DNA of 15,654 nt from Candidatus Caccocola faecipullorum (GTDB lineage: Bacteria; Synergistota; Synergistia; Synergistales; Synergistaceae). Shown piece after piece: positions 1-5,679 of the stretch. The stretch is taken from assembly GCA_018716365.1 (NCBI GenBank), contig DVKA01000298.1, positions 1 to 15,654 of the forward strand, given 5' to 3'. Below the pieces are notes generated by a model that saw only the letters and a list, made by a program, of their open reading frames with translations, ran no database searches and was not told the origin of the DNA. A program made the translations under genes and the position numbers. Position 1 is the stretch's first letter; the number at the start of each line of letters is the position of its first letter.

Positions 1-602
1 ACGTAGCCGTCGGCCTGATATTTTTCTTTGATTCTCTGAAGGTCGTTTCGGAAGAAGGTGCGGTTAAAAATCATTCCCGGCTGGGTGAAGACGATCTTAC
101 TCAGCTCTTCGCTTGAATAGACTGTGTTTCCGACGAAACGTATCTCGCCGACTTTGGGATTTTCCTGAACAAGGAAGGTAACGTTTACGCCGCCCTCGAC
201 GTCGGTAACTCTGTAGTCGGTCGCGTTGAAGAATCCGAGCTCAAATATCGCCTCCGCGTCTTTGCGAAGTTTCTCTTCGTCCACATGCTCCCCAGCTTTG
301 GTCGTCACGACGCTCATAATGTGCTCGGAGGCGACTTCGCTGTTTCCTTCGAGACCGACGTTCATTATCACTGGTCCCGCAAGCTCAGCCATAGACGGTG
401 GTTCAGGAAGCTCTTCCCCGCCGGACGGCGTCTGCATATCAGACGAGAGAGGGGCGTCCATGCCGCCGGTTAAAACGCTGGACGAAAAACCGGACGGCAG
501 CGTATCCTGAGCATCCGGGCTTCCATCGGCAGCGTAACAGGCCTGGGAGGCAAGCATCAGCGCCGCGACAGAGAGCGCCAGAAATTTGGTTCGCATCAAC
601 AC
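1..602 (-). CDS. bamA: BamA/Omp85 outer-membrane assembly factor, N-terminal part (gene runs off the left edge)
   Basis: BamA folds and inserts beta-barrel proteins into the outer membrane; its periplasmic POTRA domains receive the clients. The visible 200 codons encode a signal peptide (about residues 1-24, hydrophobic core then ACYA/A). A Ser/Pro/Gly/Asp/Glu-rich stretch follows (about 25-75), then a complete POTRA domain (about 77-147, with the GNSEV, FELGFF and VTFLVQENP landmarks) and the start of a second (from about 150, IRFVGNTVYSSEEL). The C-terminal barrel lies beyond base 1. I prefer the GTG at 602, which has an AAGGAG nine bases upstream. The ATG at 596 would need a 15-base spacer, but choosing it changes only two residues. 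The gene follows a sigma factor and a single-pass membrane protein on the same strand. The long linker before POTRA1 is unusual. Family assignment is confident; the exact start is less so. Confidence 0.88.
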   Translation of the reverse strand, partial: MLMRTKFLALSVAALMLASQACYAADGSPDAQDTLPSGFSSSVLTGGMDAPLSSDMQTPSGGEELPEPPSMAELAGPVIMNVGLEGNSEVASEHIMSVVTTKAGEHVDEEKLRKDAEAIFELGFFNATDYRVTDVEGGVNVTFLVQENPKVGEIRFVGNTVYSSEELSKIVFTQPGMIFNRTFFRNDLQRIKEKYQADGY

Positions 603-611
603 TAATTACCA

Positions 612-617
612 CTCCTT
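612..617 (-). promoter_or_regulatory. Shine-Dalgarno of bamA, favours GTG start
   Basis: AAGGAG on the minus strand lies 9 bases before GTG at 602 but 15 bases before ATG at 596. This spacing supports the GTG start. Confidence 0.55.
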
Positions 618-645
618 GAAACAAAAAACTGAATCAGCTTCAAGC

Positions 646-1248
646 TTAATTTATTATCTTTATAGCTGGGGTGTCCCCTCTGAGGCTTTTTTCTCCTATC
701 TGTATGAGCGTCAGCAGCTCTTCCGGCTTAATTCTTTCAGGCCGCACCGCCGGAACCTTTTCGGGAACGTCGGTGATCTGGCGCTCGACTATCTTCGCCG
801 TAAGCTTGCGCTTTGCGCTCGGAGCCTCTTTTTCGGCGGTACGCACGGCTTCGTTGCTCTCCTTGAGGTTGGCCCGCAGCATCTGGAGCAGCTCTTTCTC
901 CTCAGCCGTAACGAGGGTGAACTCTTCGAACTTGTTCTCCGCGCCAGTAGGAAGCGCCGCTATGTTCTGCGGCCTGCCGCTCTCTACGGCTATCGGGAAG
1001 GTGCATAAACACACTATCGCCATAGCGATGCCGAAAGAGCGCGCGCCAAAAGAGGCGCACGTCCTGAAGTTGAACGAACGCTTCGGCGCGGCTGATTCCT
1101 CCGCCTTCTCCCAAAGCTCTTCGCGCACTAAACGAAGTTCCGCCGAGAGACAGTCCGCCTCAGCGACCGCCGATTTCCATTTTTTATTTTCGCAGGCCGC
1201 AGTCATGCGGTCGAGCCATCTTTGGAGCCTTGCTGTTTTCTGCGTCAT
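646..1248 (-). CDS. Single-pass membrane protein of unknown family (possible anti-sigma factor)
   Basis: I do not recognise a family for this 200-residue protein. It has a charged, probably helical N-terminal part (about 1-70) rich in Lys, Glu and Arg. One hydrophobic segment follows (about 72-89, FGIAMAIVCLCTFPIAVE). The C-terminal part (about 90-200) is charged, with a likely coiled coil (about 108-160) and a proline-containing tail. With positive residues before the segment, the N-terminus is probably cytoplasmic and the rest periplasmic. The ATG at 1248 has a GAGGA about 8-9 bases upstream. The gene lies 34 bases after the sigma-factor gene and 43 bases before bamA. Sigma-partner position plus single-pass topology resembles an anti-sigma factor, but I see no zinc-binding HxxxCxxC motif, so that role is inference. 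It could instead be an envelope-assembly accessory protein. Confidence 0.7.
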   Translation of the reverse strand: MTQKTARLQRWLDRMTAACENKKWKSAVAEADCLSAELRLVREELWEKAEESAAPKRSFNFRTCASFGARSFGIAMAIVCLCTFPIAVESGRPQNIAALPTGAENKFEEFTLVTAEEKELLQMLRANLKESNEAVRTAEKEAPSAKRKLTAKIVERQITDVPEKVPAVRPERIKPEELLTLIQIGEKSLRGDTPAIKIIN

Positions 1249-1282
1249 TTATATCAGTCCTCTGCCGCGCAGCGCGGTCAGC

Positions 1283-1888
1283 CTAAGCCTTGGATGCCGC
1301 CTGAGAACCCTCTATACCGAGCCATGCTTTCAGCTTAGCGAGAGCCTTTCTGCGTATCCTGTAAACGTTGCTCACGTCAAGCGCCTTCTCCGCCGCCACG
1401 TCGTTTGCGACACGCCCTTCCATTACGAGCGCGCTTATAATGTCGGATTCGCGCTCGGAAAGCTGCGAAAGCGCCTTTTCAAGGTCTATCGACCATTCGC
1501 TGCGGCTGGACACGTCGTATATTGCGGAGTCGTCAGTCCCGCAGCCGCCGAATCCCGCGTCCTCTACCGGCACTGGAGCCTTCGCCTCAACTCTCTGGAG
1601 GAAATTTATCATTCTTCCGTTGATCTTATAGTAGGCATAGGTTGAAAAGCAGATGTTCCTGCCCGGGTCGAAAGAGTCCACCGCGCCTATCAGCGCAAGC
1701 ATTCCTTCCTGAATCAAATCCTGATATGTATTATATGGAACCTTTAATTTCTTCGCCAGCCAATAGACCATGGGCCTGTTGGCAAGGATGAGTTCCTCTC
1801 TGGCTTCTTCGCTGCCGGCCGCGCATTCGGCCCAGAGTTTCGAGTCGTCCCGCCGCGCGCCGGCTTCGTGTTCTGTCGTTTTTTTCAT
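1283..1888 (-). CDS. Compact sigma-70 family RNA polymerase sigma factor (regions 2 and 4)
   Basis: This protein should direct core RNA polymerase to a subset of promoters. From the preferred start it is 201 residues. Region 2 spans about 30-100, with the core-binding stretch YQDLIQEGMLALIGAVDSFD and the -10-recognition part around FSTYAYYKINGRMINFLQR. Region 4 spans about 137-190, where LSERESDII leads into a helix-turn-helix ending YRIRRKALAKLKAWL. Between them is a short Gly/Ser/Asp-rich linker; I see no clear region 3. The region-2 wording resembles group 3 sigma factors more than typical ECF factors. I choose ATG at 1888 because AAGG lies 9 bases upstream; an in-frame ATG at 1918 has no Shine-Dalgarno. 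It follows a histidine phosphatase by 94 bases and precedes a single-pass membrane protein and bamA, hinting at envelope control. The regulon is unknown. Confidence 0.87.
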   Translation of the reverse strand: MKKTTEHEAGARRDDSKLWAECAAGSEEAREELILANRPMVYWLAKKLKVPYNTYQDLIQEGMLALIGAVDSFDPGRNICFSTYAYYKINGRMINFLQRVEAKAPVPVEDAGFGGCGTDDSAIYDVSSRSEWSIDLEKALSQLSERESDIISALVMEGRVANDVAAEKALDVSNVYRIRRKALAKLKAWLGIEGSQAASKA

Positions 1889-1954
1889 GCTATCCCGCCT
1901 TTTTGCACACGCCCGCATATCTGCGGACGGACGAAGGTCTGCACTATTTTTTCT

Positions 1955-1963
1955 ATTTTACCA
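1955..1963 (-). promoter_or_regulatory. Possible extended -10 promoter for the sigma-factor gene
   Basis: On the minus strand TGGTAAAAT fits the extended -10 pattern TGnTATAAT with one mismatch. It lies between the phosphatase stop and the sigma-factor start. No convincing -35 is visible, so this is a weak candidate for separate expression of the sigma gene. Confidence 0.3.
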
Positions 1964-1982
1964 CACAGCCCCCGCCTTTGCG

Positions 1983-2693
1983 CTATGCCAGAGGCAAATC
2001 CGCGATTTTGTCCTCAGGGACGCGCATATGCAGCGTGTCGTTGAGGAACGACAGCGTCGTCCTGCCGTTCTTGTCTACGCCAGCTGCAGATACTGAACAG
2101 TTGTCTATGCGCATTTTCCAGAAAATGTTTGAACGCGGGATGCCGAGCAGCGGCAGGAAAAGGGCTCTGAACATAGCGCCGTGCCCGACGACGACGATCA
2201 GCTTCTCGCTGCACGAGAGAAGCTCGCCGGCCGCGCGCGACGCCCTCTCGTAAACGGCGTCGGCGTCTTCTCCTCCGGGCGCGCTGACGTGGAGTTCGTT
2301 CATGCGCCATTTGTAGAAGAGCTCTTCGCCGCTGTGAGTTTTGATCTCAGGGACGGTAAGGCCTTCCCACGAACCGAAATTCACTTCTGTGAGCAGCGGA
2401 TTTTTTTCTACGCGCACGCCGGGATGGAATGACGCGATGCACCGGGCTGTCTCAAAAGCCCTGTCGAGAGGGCTGCATATGATCGTTTCTATCTTCAGCT
2501 TAGAAAGCCGAAGGCCTGCGCGGCGCGCCTGTTCGCGCCCTTCCGCACAGAGCGGTACATTCGTCGCGCCCTGATAACGGAACTGATTGTTCCACTCCGT
2601 CTTCCCGTGGCGGACGAAATATATTCTTCTTTCGCCGTCCGGCGCGCTCAGCCCGGGCGCCTCGTCAGTTTCTCTTTTATTTTCAAGCTTCAA
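1983..2693 (-). CDS. Histidine phosphatase family protein (phosphoglycerate mutase-like, GpmB/CobC type)
   Basis: This 236-residue protein belongs to the histidine phosphatase superfamily, in which a catalytic histidine is transiently phosphorylated. Landmarks are VRHGKTEWN (phospho-acceptor His about 29), the basic residues around SPLDRAFETA, LTEVNFGSWEG (acid residue about 104) and VVVGHGAMFR (second His about 171). That pattern matches small cofactor-independent-of-Mg phosphatases such as CobC and GpmB-like proteins. The substrate cannot be read from sequence; it could be a sugar phosphate, alpha-ribazole phosphate or another phosphomonoester. The start is TTG, supported by AAAGAGG nine bases upstream. 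An ATG four bases before it is out of frame. It is the first gene of the unit that goes on to the sigma factor, the membrane protein and bamA, behind a good promoter at about 2730-2758. Confidence 0.88.
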   Translation of the reverse strand: MKLENKRETDEAPGLSAPDGERRIYFVRHGKTEWNNQFRYQGATNVPLCAEGREQARRAGLRLSKLKIETIICSPLDRAFETARCIASFHPGVRVEKNPLLTEVNFGSWEGLTVPEIKTHSGEELFYKWRMNELHVSAPGGEDADAVYERASRAAGELLSCSEKLIVVVGHGAMFRALFLPLLGIPRSNIFWKMRIDNCSVSAAGVDKNGRTTLSFLNDTLHMRVPEDKIADLPLA

Positions 2694-2702
2694 TCATGTA
2701 CG

Positions 2703-2709
2703 CCTCTTT
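2703..2709 (-). promoter_or_regulatory. Shine-Dalgarno supporting the TTG start of the phosphatase gene
   Basis: AAAGAGG on the minus strand ends 9 bases before TTG at 2693. No ATG or GTG in that frame is as well placed. Confidence 0.55.
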
Positions 2710-2729
2710 TCAGCATTTCAGCTATTTTT

Positions 2730-2758
2730 ATAATATCAACCGTTCACCGCATTGACAA
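2730..2758 (-). promoter_or_regulatory. Sigma-70-type promoter of the phosphatase, sigma factor, bamA unit
   Basis: On the minus strand TTGTCA (2753-2758) and TATTAT (2730-2735) are separated by exactly 17 bases, each with one mismatch to consensus. A TG dinucleotide precedes the -10 (TGATATTAT). The predicted transcription start near 2723 gives a leader of about 30 bases containing the Shine-Dalgarno. Confidence 0.65.
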
Positions 2759-2831
2759 TACCGAACCGGCGCGGGTGAGAGGTTTAGCAATTCATATTCA
2801 AAAGTAAAGTATGAAACGGCTGGATGGCAAC

Positions 2832-2856
2832 AAAAAAGCCTTCCGCATTGGAAGGC
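2832..2856 (-). terminator. Intrinsic terminator after the tRNA genes
   Basis: On the minus strand GCCTTCC and GGAAGGC form a perfect 7-bp stem with a 5-base loop, followed at once by six T residues. It lies 15 bases after the 3' end of tRNA-Thr and closes the two-tRNA transcript. Confidence 0.88.
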
Positions 2857-2871
2857 TGATATTTTCATGAA

Positions 2872-2947
2872 TGGAGCCAGCGTCCGGACTCGAACCGGAG
2901 ACCTGCGCATTACGAGTGCGCTGCTCTACCAACTGAGCTACGCTGGC
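2872..2947 (-). tRNA. tRNA-Thr (anticodon CGT)
   Basis: This is a 76-base cloverleaf. The acceptor stem pairs GCCAGCG with CGCTGGC, the discriminator base is T, and CCA is encoded. The D arm is GCTC/GAGC. The anticodon stem is GCGCA/TGCGC around the loop CTCGTAA, so the anticodon is CGT and reads ACG. The T arm is TCCGG/CCGGA around TTCGAGT. It lies 7 bases after tRNA-Gly on the same transcript. Confidence 0.96.
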
Positions 2948-2954
2948 CTCTCTT

Positions 2955-3030
2955 TGGAGCGGACAACGGGATTCGAACCCGCGACCCTTAGCTTGGGAAG
3001 CTAATGCTCTACCAACTGAGCTATGTCCGC
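2955..3030 (-). tRNA. tRNA-Gly (anticodon CCC)
   Basis: This is a 76-base cloverleaf. The acceptor stem pairs GCGGACA with TGTCCGC, the discriminator base is T, and CCA is encoded. The anticodon stem is TTAGC/GCTAA around TTCCCAA, giving anticodon CCC, which reads GGG. The T arm is CGGG/CCCG around the TTCGAAT loop. It is the promoter-proximal gene of the tandem pair. Confidence 0.96.
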
Positions 3031-3045
3031 GATTCAACGCGGGAT

Positions 3046-3054
3046 ATAATATCA
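3046..3054 (-). promoter_or_regulatory. Extended -10 promoter of the tRNA pair
   Basis: TGATATTAT on the minus strand fits TGnTATAAT with one mismatch and lies 16 bases before tRNA-Gly, placing the transcript start near 3039. The same ten bases, TGATATTATA, occur in the phosphatase promoter. No good -35 is seen at 16-18 bases upstream. Confidence 0.5.
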
Positions 3055-3198
3055 CATCTTTTGAATTAACGCCACTGTTATTTTGAAATTTCCTGCGGGA
3101 TTTTTTCATTCCATACGTTTCGCGCCCTCTGCCGGAATTTCGCGGGAAAAGCGGCGCGGCGTCGCGCGGCTCAAGCCTGCTAAGCCGCGCAAATAAGC
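3055..3198. other. Gap between the arginine unit and the tRNA pair; GC-rich inverted repeat
   Basis: No gene is supported here. Together with the tRNAs this is part of a protein-free stretch from 2694 to 3256. It contains a perfect 8-bp inverted repeat, GCGCGGCT/AGCCGCGC at 3164-3171 and 3183-3190, with an 11-base loop and no T-run on either side. That makes it a poor terminator. It sits just beyond the argF terminator. Confidence 0.4.
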
Positions 3199-3226
3199 AA
3201 AAGGAGCGCCCATTGCGGACGCTCCT
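3199..3226 (-). terminator. Intrinsic terminator of the arcA-argF unit
   Basis: On the minus strand AGGAGCGTCC and GGGCGCTCCT form a 10-bp stem with one T-G pair around the loop GCAAT, followed by a short TTTT tract. It lies 30 bases after the argF stop codon and separates arginine metabolism from the tRNA genes. Confidence 0.82.
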
Positions 3227-3256
3227 ATAATTCACTCAGCGGCCAAAACTGCGGCG

Positions 3257-4210
3257 TTAGAAGTTTCCGATGCTCGCGACCATGACGGCCTTGATCGTGT
3301 GCATACGGTTCTCGGCTTCGTCGAACTGGCGCGCGTGGCGTGATTCGAAGACGTCTTCCGTCACTTCGTTGCCCTTCACCGCGGGGAGGCAGTGGAGGAA
3401 GATGACGTCGTCGTTGCCGGTAGCTTCGATGAGCTCTCTGTTGACCTGGTAGGGCTGGAGCAGAGCCTTGCGCTCGGCGGCCTTCGCCTCTTCGCCCATC
3501 GACGCCCAAACGTCGGTGTATATCGCGTCTGCGCCCTTGACGGCGGCCTTCGGGTCGTCGGTGATGGTTATCGTCGCGCCGGACTCGCAGTCTTTCGCGA
3601 TCTGCTCGCATTCGGCGACGAGCGCGGGATCTGGGAAGAGTTCCTTCGGCGAGCCGACCACGAAGTGCATACCCATCTTCGCCGCGCCGATCATGAGGGA
3701 GTTCGCAACGTTGTTGCGTCCGTCGCCGACGTAGACGAGACGGATGCCTTTGAGGCGGCCGAAGTTTTCACGAATCGTGAGGAAGTCGGCGAGGACCTGC
3801 GTCGGGTGATAGTCGTCGGTGAGGCCGTTCCATACGGGGACGCCGGCGTACTTCGCAAGGTCTTCGACTACCTTCTGGCTGAATCCGCGGAACTCGATGC
3901 CGTCGAACATACGGCCGAGGACGCGCGCCGTGTCGGCTACGTCTTCCTTGTGGCCGAGCTGGATGTCGTTCTTGCCGAGGTATTCGGGATGTCCGCCTTC
4001 GTCGATCGCCGCGACGGTGAAGGCGCAGCGGGTGCGCGTCGAGGGTTTCTCGAAGATGAGCGCGACGTTCTTGCGTTCAAGCAGGTTGCCCTTTATGCCG
4101 GCGCGTTTTTTATTCTTGAGGTCGGCGGCAAGGTCGAGGAGATATTCAATCTCCGCCGGCGTATGGTGCTTCAGAGAGATAAGGTGGCGGTTGCGAAGAT
4201 TCACAGGCAT
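3257..4210 (-). CDS. argF: Ornithine carbamoyltransferase
   Basis: This cytoplasmic enzyme interconverts ornithine plus carbamoyl phosphate with citrulline plus phosphate. The 317 residues carry the carbamoyl-phosphate loop STRTR (57-61), HPTQ (135-138), DVWASMG (233-239) that binds ornithine, and the catalytic HCLPA (273-277). Length and motifs are those of a complete OTCase. I choose ATG at 4210 because AAGGGAG lies 8 bases upstream; the in-frame ATG at 4228 has no Shine-Dalgarno. The gene follows arcA by 68 bases with no terminator between, so the pair is probably cotranscribed and the enzyme probably works in the catabolic direction, as ArcB does. Sequence alone does not separate anabolic from catabolic forms, so arcB is an equally reasonable symbol. 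Confidence 0.95.
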   Translation of the reverse strand: MPVNLRNRHLISLKHHTPAEIEYLLDLAADLKNKKRAGIKGNLLERKNVALIFEKPSTRTRCAFTVAAIDEGGHPEYLGKNDIQLGHKEDVADTARVLGRMFDGIEFRGFSQKVVEDLAKYAGVPVWNGLTDDYHPTQVLADFLTIRENFGRLKGIRLVYVGDGRNNVANSLMIGAAKMGMHFVVGSPKELFPDPALVAECEQIAKDCESGATITITDDPKAAVKGADAIYTDVWASMGEEAKAAERKALLQPYQVNRELIEATGNDDVIFLHCLPAVKGNEVTEDVFESRHARQFDEAENRMHTIKAVMVASIGNF

Positions 4211-4218
4211 TTGGATTG

Positions 4219-4225
4219 CTCCCTT
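4219..4225 (-). promoter_or_regulatory. Shine-Dalgarno that fixes the argF start
   Basis: AAGGGAG on the minus strand lies 8 bases before ATG at 4210 and inside the longer alternative reading from 4228. It therefore supports the shorter protein. Confidence 0.6.
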
Positions 4226-4278
4226 CATGAGTTTTGTATTGGTTTGTGGTTCTTATTGCGCTTTTGATTTTTTGACGC

Positions 4279-5517
4279 TCAGCGGACGGGGCCGCGGTTC
4301 AGCGGCATCGACATGCAACGCGGGCCGCCGCGTCCGCGTCCGAGCTCCGGCCCTTCGAGTTCGAGCACCTCTACGCCGTTGTCGCGCAGCAGTTTCGCGG
4401 CGTTCACGTTGCGGTTGTAGGTGACAACCTTGCCCGGCGCTACGGCGAGAGTGTTGCAGCCGTCGTGCCACTGCTCGCGCGCGGTCTCCGCCTCGTCGCG
4501 CCCGTTCATCACTATGAGGCGCAGCTTCTCGACTTCAAGCGTTTCAGCGACGGCGCTCCGCCAGTCCCTCTTCTGTTCGAGCTTCAGAAGTATTCCCTCA
4601 TCGGAATAATCTAGCTGCCATACCTTGAGCGACTCGAGGAGCGGCGGATAGATGCAGAAGGCGTCTTCGTCGACCATCGTGAAGACTGTGTCGAGGTGCA
4701 TACAGTAACGCCCGCGCGGTATCTCGAATGCGAATATGCGCTTTATCGAGGTCTTTGCGGCGAGGTTGCGTCCGATGCGCTGAACGGTGGTCGGAGCGGT
4801 ACGCTGTGAGACGCCTATCGCTACGGCCTTCTCCGACAGCACAAGTATGTCGCCGCCCTCGGCCTTCTGCGGCCAGACCTCGTCCGGCGCGTCGCCGAAA
4901 AGTATGCGCATTCCAGAGAATCTCGGGTGGAAGCGCAAAATATATTTCCAGTAGAGAGGCTCTATCCTGCGCGCCTCAAAGGTCATCTGCCCCAGGATTA
5001 TGCCGTCGGCGACGGTGATGGCGGGGTCGCGCTGAAAATAGAGGTTCGGTATCGGGTGGATGACGAAGTCGCTGCCGTTCGACACGGAGGCGACGAGGCT
5101 GAGCGAGCGGTCGCAGACGCCGTTGACCTCTTCTTTCGTCCAGCCTTCTATAAGGTGGTCGGCGAGATCCTGCGCCGCCATATCCATGAGCACGGGGCGG
5201 AATTCGTCGGATATGCGCCGGTCGAGGCATTCAAAGCGGAAGACGTCGTTGATCAATTCTTCCCTGACTTCCGGGCGCGCTATCGCCTCGGCGAGCGTCT
5301 TGCTGAAGTACAGCACCTCCGTGCCGTTGGCGCGCAGTATGTCCGCAAAGATGTCGTGCTCGCGCTGCGCCTGTTCGAGCCAGAGCAGGTCGTCGAACAG
5401 AAGCTCGTCCATGTTGTCGATGGTGAGACGGTCGATCTCGCGTCCGGGACGGTGAAGCATGACCTGCTTGAGCTGTCCGGTCTCCGAGAATACACTAAAC
5501 TCAGATTTTTGGTTCAT
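4279..5517 (-). CDS. arcA: Arginine deiminase
   Basis: Arginine deiminase hydrolyses arginine to citrulline and ammonia, the first step of the arginine deiminase pathway. The 412-residue protein has the expected guanidine-modifying residues: QRDP (Asp about 164), AEGGD (Glu about 220), YCMHLDTVF (His about 274, Asp about 276) and the nucleophile Cys about 401 in GRGGPRCMSMP. Length is normal for the family. I choose ATG at 5517 because AGAGGAG lies 5 bases upstream; the in-frame ATG at 5544 has no Shine-Dalgarno. It is the first gene of a two-gene unit with ornithine carbamoyltransferase. The 162-base upstream gap holds a candidate promoter and an inverted repeat, so it is likely under its own regulator. 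Confidence 0.96.
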   Translation of the reverse strand: MNQKSEFSVFSETGQLKQVMLHRPGREIDRLTIDNMDELLFDDLLWLEQAQREHDIFADILRANGTEVLYFSKTLAEAIARPEVREELINDVFRFECLDRRISDEFRPVLMDMAAQDLADHLIEGWTKEEVNGVCDRSLSLVASVSNGSDFVIHPIPNLYFQRDPAITVADGIILGQMTFEARRIEPLYWKYILRFHPRFSGMRILFGDAPDEVWPQKAEGGDILVLSEKAVAIGVSQRTAPTTVQRIGRNLAAKTSIKRIFAFEIPRGRYCMHLDTVFTMVDEDAFCIYPPLLESLKVWQLDYSDEGILLKLEQKRDWRSAVAETLEVEKLRLIVMNGRDEAETAREQWHDGCNTLAVAPGKVVTYNRNVNAAKLLRDNGVEVLELEGPELGRGRGGPRCMSMPLNRGPVR

Positions 5518-5609
5518 TTTTACTCCTCTTTTTACTTCCGGCATCAGAACTCAAATCTGCGGCGCAAATTGTTGCTTTGAGCGAAAAAACTGAATTATCA
5601 ACGTTGCAT

Positions 5610-5639
5610 ACTTATCTTATATTTTTATCGAAGATAAGT
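5610..5639. promoter_or_regulatory. Perfect inverted repeat upstream of arcA, candidate operator
   Basis: ACTTATCTT (5610-5618) and AAGATAAGT (5631-5639) are perfect 9-bp inverted repeats with a 12-base AT-rich centre. The element overlaps the candidate -35 and -10 of arcA, as a repressor or activator site would. There is no T-run after it on the minus strand, so it does not look like the ispG terminator. It does not fit the ArgR box or the FNR/CRP consensus as I know them. Confidence 0.5.
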
Positions 5640-5642
5640 CAA
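5614..5642 (-). promoter_or_regulatory. Candidate promoter of the arcA-argF unit
   Basis: On the minus strand TTGACT (5637-5642) is followed after 15 bases by TATAAG (5616-5621), or after 17 bases by the poorer TAAGAT (5614-5619). The leader to the arcA start would be about 90 bases. The non-ideal spacing suggests a promoter that may need activation. Confidence 0.45.
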
Positions 5643-5679
5643 CACACGAAGACGAAAAGATATTATGAACTTTTTATTT

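Noticed and set aside
618..645. Possible terminator between the membrane-protein gene and bamA, with a T-run on the minus strand
   Set aside because: The best stem is about 4-5 bp with a bulge, too weak to call. It is also close to the bamA Shine-Dalgarno.
1257..1280. CCGCGC/GCGCGG hairpin between the sigma-factor and membrane-protein genes as a terminator
   Set aside because: The loop is one to five bases, there is no T-run, and the gap is only 34 bases, so read-through into the next gene is more likely.
3164..3190. GC-rich inverted repeat as a second terminator for argF
   Set aside because: The stem is good, but no T-run follows on either strand and a much better terminator lies immediately upstream at 3199-3226.
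2798..3235. Open reading frame of 145 codons on the minus strand across both tRNA genes
   Set aside because: It is translated tRNA sequence plus the argF terminator region. The two cloverleaves and their terminator explain the stretch.
5599..5606. CAACGTTG palindrome in the arcA leader as an operator
   Set aside because: It is only 8 bp, has no extended symmetry, and such short palindromes are expected by chance.
5591..5610. ArgR box in the arcA upstream region
   Set aside because: Only one half-site-like TGAATTAT is present. The second half does not match, so the site is not supported.
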